DNA of 64,000 nucleotides, from positions 2,542,001 to 2,606,000 of the forward strand of contig NZ_CP046121.1 in the NCBI RefSeq assembly GCF_009707485.1, in the 5' to 3' direction. The stretch is from Nostocoides sp. HKS02. GTDB taxonomy: Bacteria; Actinomycetota; Actinomycetes; Actinomycetales; Dermatophilaceae. Shown here in pieces: positions 54,142 through 62,530 of the stretch; position 1 is the first letter of the stretch; every line of letters starts with the position of its first letter. The notes under the pieces are model-generated. The model was not told where the DNA came from and did no database searches. It saw only the letters and a list, made by a program, of their open reading frames with translations. Made by a program: the position numbers and the translations under genes.

Positions 54142-55674
54142 TCAGCCCCAGACCAGACCCCGGGCCGGGTCGGCGAGGATCGCACCCACATCGGCGATGA
54201 ACTTGCTGCCGAGCTCGCCGTCGACCAGGCGGTGGTCGAAGCTCAGCGCGAGCTGGGTCACCCAGCGGGGCTCGATCGACTCGGTGCCGTCGGCGCCCGT
54301 GACGACCCACGGCATACGCCGGATCGCCCCGAACGCCAGGATGGCGGACTCACCCGGGTTGATGATCGGCGTACCCGTGTCGACGCCGAAGACGCCGACG
54401 TTGGTGATCGTGATGGTGCCACCGGACATCTCCGCGGGCTGCGTACGCCCCTCGCGAGCCGTGGCAGTGAGCGAGCCGATGGCCTCGGCCAGCTCGCGCA
54501 TCGACAGCTGCTCGGCATCCTTGATGTTCGGCACGATCAGCCCGCGCGGGGTGGCGGCGGCGATCCCGAGGTTGACGTAGTGCTTGACCACGATCTCCTG
54601 GTTGGCCTCGTCCCACGTCGCGTTGATCTCCGGGTGACGACGCACGGCGACGCACATCGCCTTGGCCAGCACCAGCAGCGGCGTGACCTTGACGTCCGCG
54701 AACTCGCGGTCCTTCTTCAGCCGCTCGACGAGCTCCATGGTGGCGGTCGCGTCGATGGTGACCCACTCGGTGACGTGCGGCGCCGTGAACGCGCTGCCGA
54801 CCATCGCCTGGGCGGTCATCTTGCGGACGCCCTTGATGGGGATGCGGGTCTCGCGCTCGCCGCTGCGCTGCACCACGGGAGCCCGGTATGCCGGCTGCGT
54901 GGCCCCAGCGGCCCCAGCGGCCTCGGTCGACTCGGCGCCGGCGGCGCCGGTCGTGTGGGCTTCGACGTCGGCGCGGGTGATGATGCCGCCCTCGCCCGAG
55001 CCGGCCACCTGCGCGAGGTCGATACCGAGGTCCTTGGCGAGCTTGCGGACCGGCGGCTTGGCGAGCGCACGCGCGCCGCCCTCGCGGGCGACGGGCGCCG
55101 GTGCTGCGGGTGCCGGCGCTGCGGGTGCTGCGGGCGTGGGCGCTGCGGGCGCCGGTGCTGCGGGCGCTACGAGGTCGGCCGCGCCACCCTTTCGAGGCCG
55201 GCGCTTGGCCTCGGTCTGCTTGACGCCGTAACCGACGAGCACCGCGGTTCGGCCGGTCGACGTGGTGCCTCCGATCTTGCCTTCCTCGATCTCCTCCTCG
55301 GCCGCCGCAGCGCGGGCGGCGGCGACGAGCTTCGGGGCTGGCGAGCCCTCGATGCCCGGCTCGACCGCGCCGGCCGGCGGCGCGTCCTGCACCGAGGCCT
55401 CCACCGAGGCCTGCACGGATGCCGGGGCGCCGCCGCTGGTGTCCACGGCGATGATCGGGGTGCCCACCTCGACGGTGTCACCCTCGTTGACCAACAGGGA
55501 CGTCACGGTGCCGGCGAAGGGCACCGGCAGCTCGACGAGCGACTTGGCCGTCTCGATCTCGACGACGATGTCGTTGACCTTGACCGTGTCGCCGACCTTG
55601 ACGTTCCAGGTGACGATCTCGGCTTCGGTCAGCCCCTCGCCCGGGTCGGGAAGCTTGAACTCACGCACAGACAC
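54142..55674 (-). CDS. bkdC: 2-oxo acid dehydrogenase E2 (dihydrolipoamide acyltransferase)
   Basis: 510 residues. An N-terminal lipoyl domain (LPDPGEGLTEAEIVTWNVKV, lipoyl-Lys in VEIETAKSLVELP near 43) and a long Ala/Pro linker come first. A peripheral subunit-binding domain follows (VRKLAKDLGIDLAQVAGSGE), then a catalytic domain ending SFDHRLVDGELGSKF with the H-x3-D-G active site. Together with the two upstream E1 genes it forms a branched-chain (or pyruvate) dehydrogenase complex; the separate E1 alpha and beta genes favour the branched-chain type. GTG 55674 has AAGGAA upstream. No E3 gene is nearby; a shared one is expected elsewhere. Confidence 0.92.
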   Translation of the reverse strand: MSVREFKLPDPGEGLTEAEIVTWNVKVGDTVKVNDIVVEIETAKSLVELPVPFAGTVTSLLVNEGDTVEVGTPIIAVDTSGGAPASVQASVEASVQDAPPAGAVEPGIEGSPAPKLVAAARAAAAEEEIEEGKIGGTTSTGRTAVLVGYGVKQTEAKRRPRKGGAADLVAPAAPAPAAPTPAAPAAPAPAAPAPVAREGGARALAKPPVRKLAKDLGIDLAQVAGSGEGGIITRADVEAHTTGAAGAESTEAAGAAGATQPAYRAPVVQRSGERETRIPIKGVRKMTAQAMVGSAFTAPHVTEWVTIDATATMELVERLKKDREFADVKVTPLLVLAKAMCVAVRRHPEINATWDEANQEIVVKHYVNLGIAAATPRGLIVPNIKDAEQLSMRELAEAIGSLTATAREGRTQPAEMSGGTITITNVGVFGVDTGTPIINPGESAILAFGAIRRMPWVVTGADGTESIEPRWVTQLALSFDHRLVDGELGSKFIADVGAILADPARGLVWG

Positions 55675-55696
55675 AGTGGGGTTCCTTTCCGCGTCT

Positions 55697-56671
55697 TCAG
55701 AAGGCGAGCGAGCGGTCGACGGCGTCGAGCACCCGGTCGAGGTCGGGGAGGAACTCCTCCTCGAGCTTGCTCGGCGGATAGGGCAGGTTGTAGCCGCCGA
55801 CTCGCAGCACAGGCGCCTCGAGGTGGTAGAAGCAGCGCTGTTGCAGCTCGGCCGCGATCTCGGCGCCCATCCCGAGGAACGTCGACGCCTCGTGGACGAC
55901 GACAGCCCGGCCCGTCTTCTCCACGGATGCCGCGATCGTGTCGAGGTCGAGCGGGCTCAGCGTGCGCAGGTCGATGACCTCGAGCTCCTTGCCCTCGGCC
56001 GCAGCCGCCTCGGCCGCCTGCAAGCAGGTCTTGACCATGGGGCCGTAGGCGAGCAGCGTCGCGTCGGTGCCCGCGCGGCATACCTGGGCCGCGAGGAGCG
56101 GGCGGGGAGCCGACGCCTCGTCGACCTCGCCCTTGTCCCAGTAGCGCCGCTTGGGCTCGTAGAACAGCACCGGGTCGTCGGACTCGATGGCCTGCTGGAT
56201 CATCCAGTAGGCGTCCTCGGCGTTGGAGCAGCAGACCACCTTCAGGCCCGCGGTGTGCGCGAAGTAGGCCTCGTTGGACTCGGAGTGGTGCTCGACCGCC
56301 CCGATGCCACCGCCCACAGGGATGCGGATGACCATCGGCAGCTTGACCTTGCCGAGCGAGCGGGCCCGCATCTTGGCGACCTGGCTGACGATGTGGTCGA
56401 ACGCCGGGTAGATGAACCCGTCGAACTGGATCTCCACGACTGGGCGGTAGCCGCGCAGCGCCATGCCGATCGCGGTGCCGACGATGCCGGCCTCGGCGAG
56501 CGGGGTGTCGATGACGCGCTCCTCGCCGAAGTCCTTCTGCAGACCGTCGGTCACGCGGAAGACGCCACCGAGCTTGCCGATGTCCTCACCCATGAGGACG
56601 ACCTTCGGGTCGCGCTCCATGGCGGCGCGCAGTCCGTTGTTGATGCCCTTGGCGATCGTCATGGTGCCCAT
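55697..56671 (-). CDS. bkdB: 2-oxo acid dehydrogenase E1 beta subunit
   Basis: 324 residues, transketolase-like fold: KVVLMGEDIGKLGGVFRVTD, RVIDTPLAEAGIVGTAIGMA, EIQFDGFIYPAFDHIVSQVA, RIPVGGGIGAVEHHSESNEA, and the C-terminal domain LLAYGPMVKTCLQAAEAAAA. It pairs with the alpha subunit to bind thiamine diphosphate and decarboxylate branched-chain 2-oxo acids. ATG 56671 overlaps the alpha-subunit stop (ATGA), and the E2 gene starts 22 nt after its stop, one operon. Confidence 0.94.
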   Translation of the reverse strand: MGTMTIAKGINNGLRAAMERDPKVVLMGEDIGKLGGVFRVTDGLQKDFGEERVIDTPLAEAGIVGTAIGMALRGYRPVVEIQFDGFIYPAFDHIVSQVAKMRARSLGKVKLPMVIRIPVGGGIGAVEHHSESNEAYFAHTAGLKVVCCSNAEDAYWMIQQAIESDDPVLFYEPKRRYWDKGEVDEASAPRPLLAAQVCRAGTDATLLAYGPMVKTCLQAAEAAAAEGKELEVIDLRTLSPLDLDTIAASVEKTGRAVVVHEASTFLGMGAEIAAELQQRCFYHLEAPVLRVGGYNLPYPPSKLEEEFLPDLDRVLDAVDRSLAF

Positions 56672-57879
56672 CAGTGGCTCCCCTCACCCTCGAAGCCGGC
56701 GTGGTAGGCGGCGAACTCCCTGCGCTCGGCCTCGACGACCGGATGGGGCTCCACGTAGATGTGGTCGAACATCGAGTCGGGCGTCGGGTCGGGCATGGAC
56801 AGGCAGCCCTCCCGGACGGCGACGGCGAGCTCGTCGGCCTCGCGGTCGAGGGCCTCGAAGAAGTCGTGGTCGGCCATCTTCTCGTGCACGAGGTAGGCCT
56901 TGAGGCGCTCGATCGGGTCGCGGTGCTTCCAGACCTCGACCTCGGCCGAGACGCGGTACTTCGTCGGGTCGTCGGAGGTCGTGTGGGCGCCCATGCGGTA
57001 GGTGTAGGCCTCGACGAAGGTGGGGCCCTGACCGGAACGGGCGGCGTTGAGCGCCTGGGTGGCCACGGCATACACCGCGAGCACGTCGTTGCCGTCGACC
57101 CGCACACCGGGGAAGCCGAAGCCACGCGCCCGCTGGTACAGCGGGATCCGGGTCTGGCGCTCGTTGGGCTCGGAGATGGCCCACTGGTTGTTCTGGCAGA
57201 AGAACACGACCGGGGCGTTGTTGACGGCGGCGTAGACGAACGCCTCGTTGACGTCGCCCTGGGCGCTGGCTCCGTCACCGAAGTAGGCGATGACGGCCGA
57301 GTCGCGGTCGGGGTCGCCGGTGCCGACGGCCCCGTCGCGCTGGATGCCCATGGCGTAGCCCGTCGCGTGCAGCGTCTGGGCTCCGATGACGATCGTGTAC
57401 AGGTGGAAGTTCTTCTCGTTGGGGTCCCAGCCGCCGTGGTTGACGCCGCGGAACAGCCCGAGGAGGTTGAGGGGGTTCACCCCGCGGCACCAGGCGACGC
57501 CGTGCTCGCGGTAGGTGGGGAAGGCGTAGTCCTGCGGTCGCATCGCGCGGCCGGAGCCCACCTGGGCGGCCTCCTGGCCGAGCAGGGAGGCCCAGATGCC
57601 GAGCTCGCCCTGGCGCTGCAGGGCGGTGGCCTCCGCGTCGACGCGTCGGATCAGGACGAGGTCGCGGTAGAACCCGCGCAGGTCCTCGTCGGTCAGGTCC
57701 TTGACGTACTCGTCGTACTCGGTGTTCTCGACGCGCTGACCCTCGGGCGTGAGCAGCTGGACCATCTCGGGTCCGCCGTCACCCACCTCGGGGACCGGGG
57801 CGGTCAGCTCGGCCAGCACCTCGTCCTCGGCGGGACTGGTGGTGGCTGCGCCGGAACTGGCGACTGCGTTGTCGCTCAC
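56671..57879 (-). CDS. bkdA: 2-oxo acid dehydrogenase E1 alpha subunit
   Basis: 402 residues. An acidic N-terminal extension precedes LTDEDLRGFYRDLVLIRRVD, ASLLGQEAAQVGSGRAMRPQ, the ThDP motif GDGASAQGDVNEAFVYAAVN (GDG...N), NNQWAISEPNERQTRIPLYQ, and the phosphorylation-loop region AYTYRMGAHTTSDDPTKYR. GTG 57879 is chosen for AGGAG 5 nt upstream. First gene of bkdABC. Decarboxylates the keto acids of Val, Ile and Leu; feeding acyl-CoAs to degradation or branched-chain lipids is inferred from the family. Confidence 0.94.
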   Translation of the reverse strand: MSDNAVASSGAATTSPAEDEVLAELTAPVPEVGDGGPEMVQLLTPEGQRVENTEYDEYVKDLTDEDLRGFYRDLVLIRRVDAEATALQRQGELGIWASLLGQEAAQVGSGRAMRPQDYAFPTYREHGVAWCRGVNPLNLLGLFRGVNHGGWDPNEKNFHLYTIVIGAQTLHATGYAMGIQRDGAVGTGDPDRDSAVIAYFGDGASAQGDVNEAFVYAAVNNAPVVFFCQNNQWAISEPNERQTRIPLYQRARGFGFPGVRVDGNDVLAVYAVATQALNAARSGQGPTFVEAYTYRMGAHTTSDDPTKYRVSAEVEVWKHRDPIERLKAYLVHEKMADHDFFEALDREADELAVAVREGCLSMPDPTPDSMFDHIYVEPHPVVEAERREFAAYHAGFEGEGSH

Positions 57880-58076
57880 AGGCACTCCTTCTTCCTCCGG
57901 TGCCGCGGTTGACGGCATCGTCGGCTCGGGCCGCGGTCACCCCTGCGGGGTCTCCGCTGATGGCTACTGCGGCAGGCTGGTCGCGCCGCGTGTGGCGGCG
58001 CTCACATGTGGGCCTTGCTGTGGCCAAGATATCGGGCGCGCCGGAAATCTCAGAATCCGGACTCCTGCACCACCCG

Positions 58077-58149
58077 CGACTTATTGCCCCCAGCCCACCA
58101 AACGACGCCCCTGAGGACCCAGATTCGGTGGATTGAGGGCAATAAGTCG
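58077..58149. repeat. 73-bp imperfect inverted repeat between bkdA and the aldo/keto reductase gene
   Basis: CGACTTATTGCCC (58077-58089) pairs with GGGCAATAAGTCG (58137-58149). After a symmetrical 5/5 internal loop, CCACC (58095-58099) pairs with GGTGG (58127-58131), leaving a 27-nt loop. It is AT-richer than its flanks, follows the reductase stop and precedes the bkd promoter. No target-site duplication seen. Confidence 0.7.
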
Positions 58150-58161
58150 GGGAGGGTGGGG

Positions 58162-59208
58162 TCAGGAGAGCTGGGACTGGGTGCGCCAGAGGTCGATGCC
58201 GGCCTCGACGGCGTCGCGGTCGATCTCGGCGAGCTCGGCGTCGGAGAACCGCAGGTTCGCCACCGCCGCAGCGGAGTCCTCGAGCTGGCCGACGGAGGAC
58301 GCCCCGATCAGCACCGAGGTCACCCGGTCGTCACGCAGCGCCCACGCCAGCGCCATCTGGGCCAGCGACTGGCCGCGCTCCTGGGCGAGGTCGTTGAGCT
58401 TGCGGACGTGGGTGAGCGCCTCGTCGGTGAGCAGGTCGGGCGAGAGCGACTTCCCCTGGCTGGCGCGCGACCCCTCGGGTATGCCGCCGAGGTACTTGTT
58501 CGTGAGCATCCCCTGGGCGAGCGGGCTGAACGCGATGCAGCCGATGCCGCGCTCGCCGAGGGTGTCCAGCAGGCCGCCCTCGACCCAGCGGTTCACCATC
58601 GAGTACGACGGCTGGTGGATGAGCAGCGGGACCCCCATCTCGTCGAGCAGGTCGGCGGCACGGGCGGTCAGCTCGGGACCGTAGCTGGAGATGCCGGCAT
58701 ACAGCGCCTTGCCCTGCTTGACGATGCTGGCGAGCGCGCCCATCGTCTCCTCGAGCGGGGTGTCGGGGTCGGGCCGGTGGGAGTAGAAGATGTCGACGTA
58801 GTCGAGGCCGGTGCGCCGGAGCGTCTGGTCGAGGCTGGCGACCAGGTACTTGCGCGAGCCACCGTCGCCGTAGGGGCCGGGCCACATGTCCCAGCCCGCC
58901 TTGGAGCTGATGACCAGCTCGTCGCGGTAGGGCCGGAAGTCCGACGCGAAGTGGCGGCCGAAGTTGGCCTCGGCGGCGCCGTACGGCGGGCCGTAGTTGT
59001 TGGCGAGGTCGAAGTGCGTGATGCCGATGTCGAACGCCCGCCGCAGGATCGCCCGCTGCACGTCGAACGGCTTGTCGTCGCCGAAGTTGTGCCAGAGCCC
59101 CAGGGAGACCGCAGGCAGTCGCAGTCCGCTCTGGCCCACCTTGCGGTAAGGCATCGGGCCGTAGCGGTCCGGGTGGGCGAGGTACGGGGGCATCCAGGTG
59201 TCGACCAT
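58162..59208 (-). CDS. Aldo/keto reductase (YghZ/Kv-beta-like)
   Basis: 348 residues, TIM barrel NADPH reductase. Seen: GLWHNFGDDKPFDVQRAILR, HFDLANNYGPPYGAAEANFG (catalytic Tyr), ELVISSKAGWDMWPGPYGDG (Lys), DYVDIFYSHRPDPDTPLEET (His), and SVLIGASSVGQLEDSAAAV (cofactor phosphate site). The WPGPYGDGGSRKYL insertion is typical of YghZ, an L-glyceraldehyde-3-phosphate/methylglyoxal reductase. ATG 59208 lies 9 nt after the hisC stop, so the two may be co-transcribed. Confidence 0.92.
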   Translation of the reverse strand: MVDTWMPPYLAHPDRYGPMPYRKVGQSGLRLPAVSLGLWHNFGDDKPFDVQRAILRRAFDIGITHFDLANNYGPPYGAAEANFGRHFASDFRPYRDELVISSKAGWDMWPGPYGDGGSRKYLVASLDQTLRRTGLDYVDIFYSHRPDPDTPLEETMGALASIVKQGKALYAGISSYGPELTARAADLLDEMGVPLLIHQPSYSMVNRWVEGGLLDTLGERGIGCIAFSPLAQGMLTNKYLGGIPEGSRASQGKSLSPDLLTDEALTHVRKLNDLAQERGQSLAQMALAWALRDDRVTSVLIGASSVGQLEDSAAAVANLRFSDAELAEIDRDAVEAGIDLWRTQSQLS

Positions 59209-59217
59209 TCCCCCACC

Positions 59218-60333
59218 CTAGGAGGCCGGGTGCTCCGCGAGGAAGTCGCCGGCAACGCGGATGAGCACGTCGTTGGCCTCGGTCTCGCCGATCGTCGCGC
59301 GCACCCCGTCGTTGCCGTACTTGCGCAGCATCAGGCCCTCCCGCTGGGCCACGGCGGCGAAGTCGCTGGAGCGCTCGCCGAGCCCGAACCACACGAAATT
59401 GGCCTGCGTGTCGGGGATGAACCAGCCCTGCCCGCGCAGCGCCCCGACGACCCGCGTGCGCTCCGCCACGAGGGCGTCGACCCGCTCCTTCAGCTCGTCG
59501 AACGCCGCCAACGACGCGACGCCGGCGGCCTGGGCCAGCGAGTTGACGCCGAACGGGACCGCCGTCTTGCGCAGGGCCGCCGCGACCTGGGGGTGGGCCA
59601 CGGCATACCCGATCCGCAGTCCCGCCAGGCCGTAGGCCTTGGAGAAGGTGCGCAGCACCATGACGTTCGGCCGGTCGCGGTAGAGCTCGAGGCTGCGCGG
59701 GGCATCCTCGCCCGTGACGAACTCGACGTACGCCTCGTCGACCACCACGAGCACCCGGCTGGGCACCTCGTCGAGGAACCGCTCGAGCTCGGTGTGGGTG
59801 ACCATCGGGCCGGTCGGGTTGTTGGGCGTGCACACGATGACGACCTTGGTGCGGTCGGTGATCGCGGCGAGCATCGCGTCGAGCTGGTGTCGGGCGTGGT
59901 CGTCGAGCGGGACCTGCACGCTGCGGGCTCCCGCCAGGGCCACCACGATCGGGTAGGCCTCGAACGAGCGCCACGCGTAGACGACCTCGTCGCCGGCGTC
60001 GCAGGTGGCCGCGATGACCTGGCCGAGGACGCCAACCGACCCGGTGCCGGTCGCGAGGTGCTCGGTCGGCACGCCGAGGGCGTCGGCGAGCGCCTGGGTG
60101 AGCTCGGTGACCGCCATGTCCGGGTAGCGGTTGATCGCCCGGGCGGCCTCCTGCACCACCTTGAGCACCGAGGGCAGCGGCGGGTACGGGTTCTCGTTGG
60201 ACGAGATCTTGTATGCCGTGACGCCCTCGGGCGCGGCGGCGGGCTTGCCGGGGACGTAGGCAGGCACCTGGTCGAGGGCCGTGCGCAGTCTGACCTCGCT
60301 GTCGCTCATGGGCTCACTCATGCGGTCGCTCAT
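59218..60333 (-). CDS. hisC: Histidinol-phosphate/aromatic amino acid aminotransferase (HisC2/Pat)
   Basis: 371 residues, PLP fold type I. Seen: [57 protein letters not shown], and the PLP lysine in [20 protein letters not shown]. The [12 protein letters not shown] opening resembles HisC2 and Pat, which also transaminate aromatic acids; no other his genes are near, so an aromatic role is plausible. ATG 60333 has TAGAGT (60340-60345) 6 nt upstream; ATGs at 60321 and 60309 arise from a local duplication. Confidence 0.9.
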   Translation of the reverse strand: MSDRMSEPMSDSEVRLRTALDQVPAYVPGKPAAAPEGVTAYKISSNENPYPPLPSVLKVVQEAARAINRYPDMAVTELTQALADALGVPTEHLATGTGSVGVLGQVIAATCDAGDEVVYAWRSFEAYPIVVALAGARSVQVPLDDHARHQLDAMLAAITDRTKVVIVCTPNNPTGPMVTHTELERFLDEVPSRVLVVVDEAYVEFVTGEDAPRSLELYRDRPNVMVLRTFSKAYGLAGLRIGYAVAHPQVAAALRKTAVPFGVNSLAQAAGVASLAAFDELKERVDALVAERTRVVGALRGQGWFIPDTQANFVWFGLGERSSDFAAVAQREGLMLRKYGNDGVRATIGETEANDVLIRVAGDFLAEHPAS

Positions 60334-60344
60334 GGGCTCACTCT
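60301..60344. repeat. 24-bp tandem duplication at the hisC start
   Basis: GTCGCTCATGGGCTCACTC recurs 24 bp later (60301 and 60325), in frame. It creates three ATG codons in [12 protein letters not shown] and places the second copy next to the -10-like box. Confidence 0.7.
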
Positions 60345-60345
60345 A
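60340..60345 (-). promoter_or_regulatory. Likely -10 box of hisC
   Basis: Reverse-strand TAGAGT 6 nt before ATG 60333, which selects the first of three in-frame ATGs. Confidence 0.45.
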
Positions 60346-60360
60346 GGTGTGGCCGGCCGC

Positions 60361-60741
60361 TCATTCGTCGCTGTCCGGGATGACCCAGTGCAGGATCATC
60401 GACACCACGGTGATGACCACGGCGCCGATGACGGCGTCCCAGAAGAAGTGCCGGATCGTGAACGACAGCCCCAGCGGCTCGGCGATCCACTCGGTCAGCT
60501 GCAGCATGAACGCGTTGACGACGAACGTGAACAGGCCCAGCGTCAGGATGATGAACGGGAAGCTGAGGAACTTCGCGATCGGCTTGACGACGGCGTTGAC
60601 CAGCCCGAAGACGAGCGCGACGAGGATCACCGTCGCGAACTTCGACCCGAACTTGCCCGCGCCGAACGAGATGCCCGGCAGCAGCCAGGCCGCGACCCAC
60701 AGTGCCACCGCATTGACGGCAATCTTGATGAGGATGCCCAT
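60361..60741 (-). CDS. Phage holin family 4-like membrane protein
   Basis: 126 residues with four membrane segments: AVNAVALWVAAWLLPGISFG, FATVILVALVFGLVNAVVKP, IILTLGLFTFVVNAFMLQLT and VIGAVVITVVSMILHW. GLVNAVVKPIAKFLSFPF is diagnostic of the PF04020 (holin superfamily IV) group. Despite the name, such proteins are widespread in chromosomes without phages and have no shown holin role. ATG 60741. Between paaN and hisC on the same strand. Confidence 0.9.
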   Translation of the reverse strand: MGILIKIAVNAVALWVAAWLLPGISFGAGKFGSKFATVILVALVFGLVNAVVKPIAKFLSFPFIILTLGLFTFVVNAFMLQLTEWIAEPLGLSFTIRHFFWDAVIGAVVITVVSMILHWVIPDSDE

Positions 60742-60778
60742 GCCGTGATGGTGCCAGATCGGCGACGGCTAGACGTGC

Positions 60779-62503
60779 CTAAACGTGGCGGCGCGAGGTG
60801 ACCACCCGGAACCGGCTCGCCACGAAGGCCGCGTCGACGTAGGCCGCGTTGGCCGCCGGGTTGGCCCCGGTGCCGTGCAGGTCCGAGAACGCCGCGGTCT
60901 GGTTGACGAACACCGGCCCGGTGAGGTTCTCGGAGAGCGCGACCCCGGCGTCGGCTGCCGCGTCACGGGCGGCGTCGAGGACGTCGTCGGCCGTCGAGTA
61001 CACCGCTGCGGTCATCGCCCCGTGCTCGCGCACCGTGTCGCGGAACTGGGCGAGCGACTGCGCCGTGCCCGAGGTCGCGATGAGGAAGGTCACCGGCCCG
61101 AAGCACTCCTGGGTGTAGACGTCCTCGCGGCTCGCGTCCAGGCTCACCAGTCCGGGGGCCCGCACCACGGCGTCGGGGTATGCCGGGTGGGTCACCGCGC
61201 GCGAGTCCAGCACCACGGAGCCGCCCGCCTCCTCGGCGAGCGCGGCGAGACCAGCCGCGTTGGCGCGCACTCCGTCGTTCACGGTGGCTCCGAGGAGCTC
61301 GACGGCCCGGGCGTCGTCACCGGTCAGCTTGCCGACCGCCGCGGCCAGCCGGGCCCCGAAGTCCTCGAACGAGACCTGCCCCTCGTCGGTGGCGATCCCC
61401 TCGCGGGGGACGTAGATGTTCTGGGGCGTCGTGCACATCTGGCCGGAGTAGAGGGTCAGCGAGAACGCGAGGTTGCCGAGGACTCCCCGAAGGTTGTCGG
61501 TCGAGTCGACCACGATGGTGTTGACGCCGGCCTTCTCGGTGTAGACCAGCTGGCCGCGGGCCGCCCCGTGCTCCTCGAGCCAGACCCCGAAGGTCGGGCC
61601 GCCGGTGTAGTCGATGATCCGGACCTCGTCGCGCTCCGCGAGCACCTTGGCCAGACCCTCACCCTCGGCCTCGGGAGCGAGCTGGACCAGGTCGGCGGCG
61701 AAGCCGGCCTCGGCGAGCACCTCGCGGCATACCGCCACGGAGATCGCGAGCGGGAGCACGGCCCGCGGGTGGGGCTTGACCACGACGGGGTTGCCGGTGA
61801 CGAGCGAGGCGAACAGTCCGGGGTAGCCATTCCACGTGGGGAAGGTGTTGCAGCCGATGACCAGCGCGACGCCGCGCGGTACGACGCGGTAGTCCTTCTG
61901 CATCCGGATCGGGGCGGGGTTGCCCTCCTTGTCGCGACCCGGCTTCTCCCAGACGACCGAGGCGGGCACGCGCTCCTGCTCCACGAGCCCGGCGACGATC
62001 GACTCGAGCGCGCGGTCCTGGGCGTGCGGGCCGGCCGCCTGGAACGCCATGACGAACGGCTGCCCGGTCGTGTGCATGACCGCGTGGGCCATCTCGAAGG
62101 ACCGCCGGTTGATCTGCTCGACGATCTCCACGCACACGGCCGCGCGGGTGCGGGCCCCGGCGTCGCGCCAGGCCGGCACGGCGGCCTCGGCAGCCGCCAG
62201 GGCGGCGTCGAGGTCGAGGTGGGGGTAGGTGATGCCGAGGGCGGGGCCGTACGGCGAGACCTCCTCGCCGACCCACTGACCGTCCGTGCGCACGTCACCG
62301 AGGCCACCGAAGGCGTTGTCCCGCAGCCCCTCGTATGCCGCCTGCCCCGCCTCCGCGGCCCCCTCGCCGTAGACCCGCGGCGACGGTGACTCGGGGTAGC
62401 GCGAGAAGTACGAGCGGTCTGCGAGCGCCTGGGTCGCCTGCGCGATCACCTCGGCGTGGGTGTCGACGAGAGGGTGGTTCGTGGGCGCCGTTGCCGTGGT
62501 CAT
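60779..62503 (-). CDS. paaN: Phenylacetate degradation protein PaaN (aldehyde dehydrogenase family)
   Basis: 574 residues, the ALDH-only PaaN type. Seen: YPESPSPRVYGEGAAEAG, YPHLDLDAALAAAEAAVPAW, VVPRGVALVIGCNTFPTWNG, VVKPHPRAVLPLAISV, IDYTGGPTFGVWLEEHGA, and the catalytic Cys region SLTLYSGQMCTTPQNIYVPR. It is thought to oxidise the ring-cleavage semialdehyde of phenylacetyl-CoA catabolism; no other paa genes are in view. ATG 62503 has TAGACT 6 nt upstream. A CitA/DcuS-type two-component system lies upstream on the same strand. Confidence 0.92.
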   Translation of the reverse strand: MTTATAPTNHPLVDTHAEVIAQATQALADRSYFSRYPESPSPRVYGEGAAEAGQAAYEGLRDNAFGGLGDVRTDGQWVGEEVSPYGPALGITYPHLDLDAALAAAEAAVPAWRDAGARTRAAVCVEIVEQINRRSFEMAHAVMHTTGQPFVMAFQAAGPHAQDRALESIVAGLVEQERVPASVVWEKPGRDKEGNPAPIRMQKDYRVVPRGVALVIGCNTFPTWNGYPGLFASLVTGNPVVVKPHPRAVLPLAISVAVCREVLAEAGFAADLVQLAPEAEGEGLAKVLAERDEVRIIDYTGGPTFGVWLEEHGAARGQLVYTEKAGVNTIVVDSTDNLRGVLGNLAFSLTLYSGQMCTTPQNIYVPREGIATDEGQVSFEDFGARLAAAVGKLTGDDARAVELLGATVNDGVRANAAGLAALAEEAGGSVVLDSRAVTHPAYPDAVVRAPGLVSLDASREDVYTQECFGPVTFLIATSGTAQSLAQFRDTVREHGAMTAAVYSTADDVLDAARDAAADAGVALSENLTGPVFVNQTAAFSDLHGTGANPAANAAYVDAAFVASRFRVVTSRRHV

Positions 62504-62509
62504 GCGACC

Positions 62510-62515
62510 AGTCTA
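62510..62515 (-). promoter_or_regulatory. Likely -10 box of paaN
   Basis: Reverse-strand TAGACT exactly 6 nt before ATG 62503. Confidence 0.45.
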
Positions 62516-62530
62516 TGAACCGTCGCGGGC

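Noticed and set aside
54900..55170. Minisatellite in the E2 gene
   Set aside because: The repeats encode the normal flexible Ala/Pro linkers of E2 proteins.
59215..59220. -10 box for the aldo/keto reductase
   Set aside because: TAGGGT here begins with the hisC TAG stop codon, so it may be coincidence; the gene may simply be co-transcribed with hisC.
60361..60741. Prophage holin
   Set aside because: PF04020 proteins are ordinary chromosomal membrane proteins; no other phage genes are near.
58006..60801. A 931-codon forward open frame
   Set aside because: It mirrors the aldo/keto reductase and hisC genes on the other strand; no family features.
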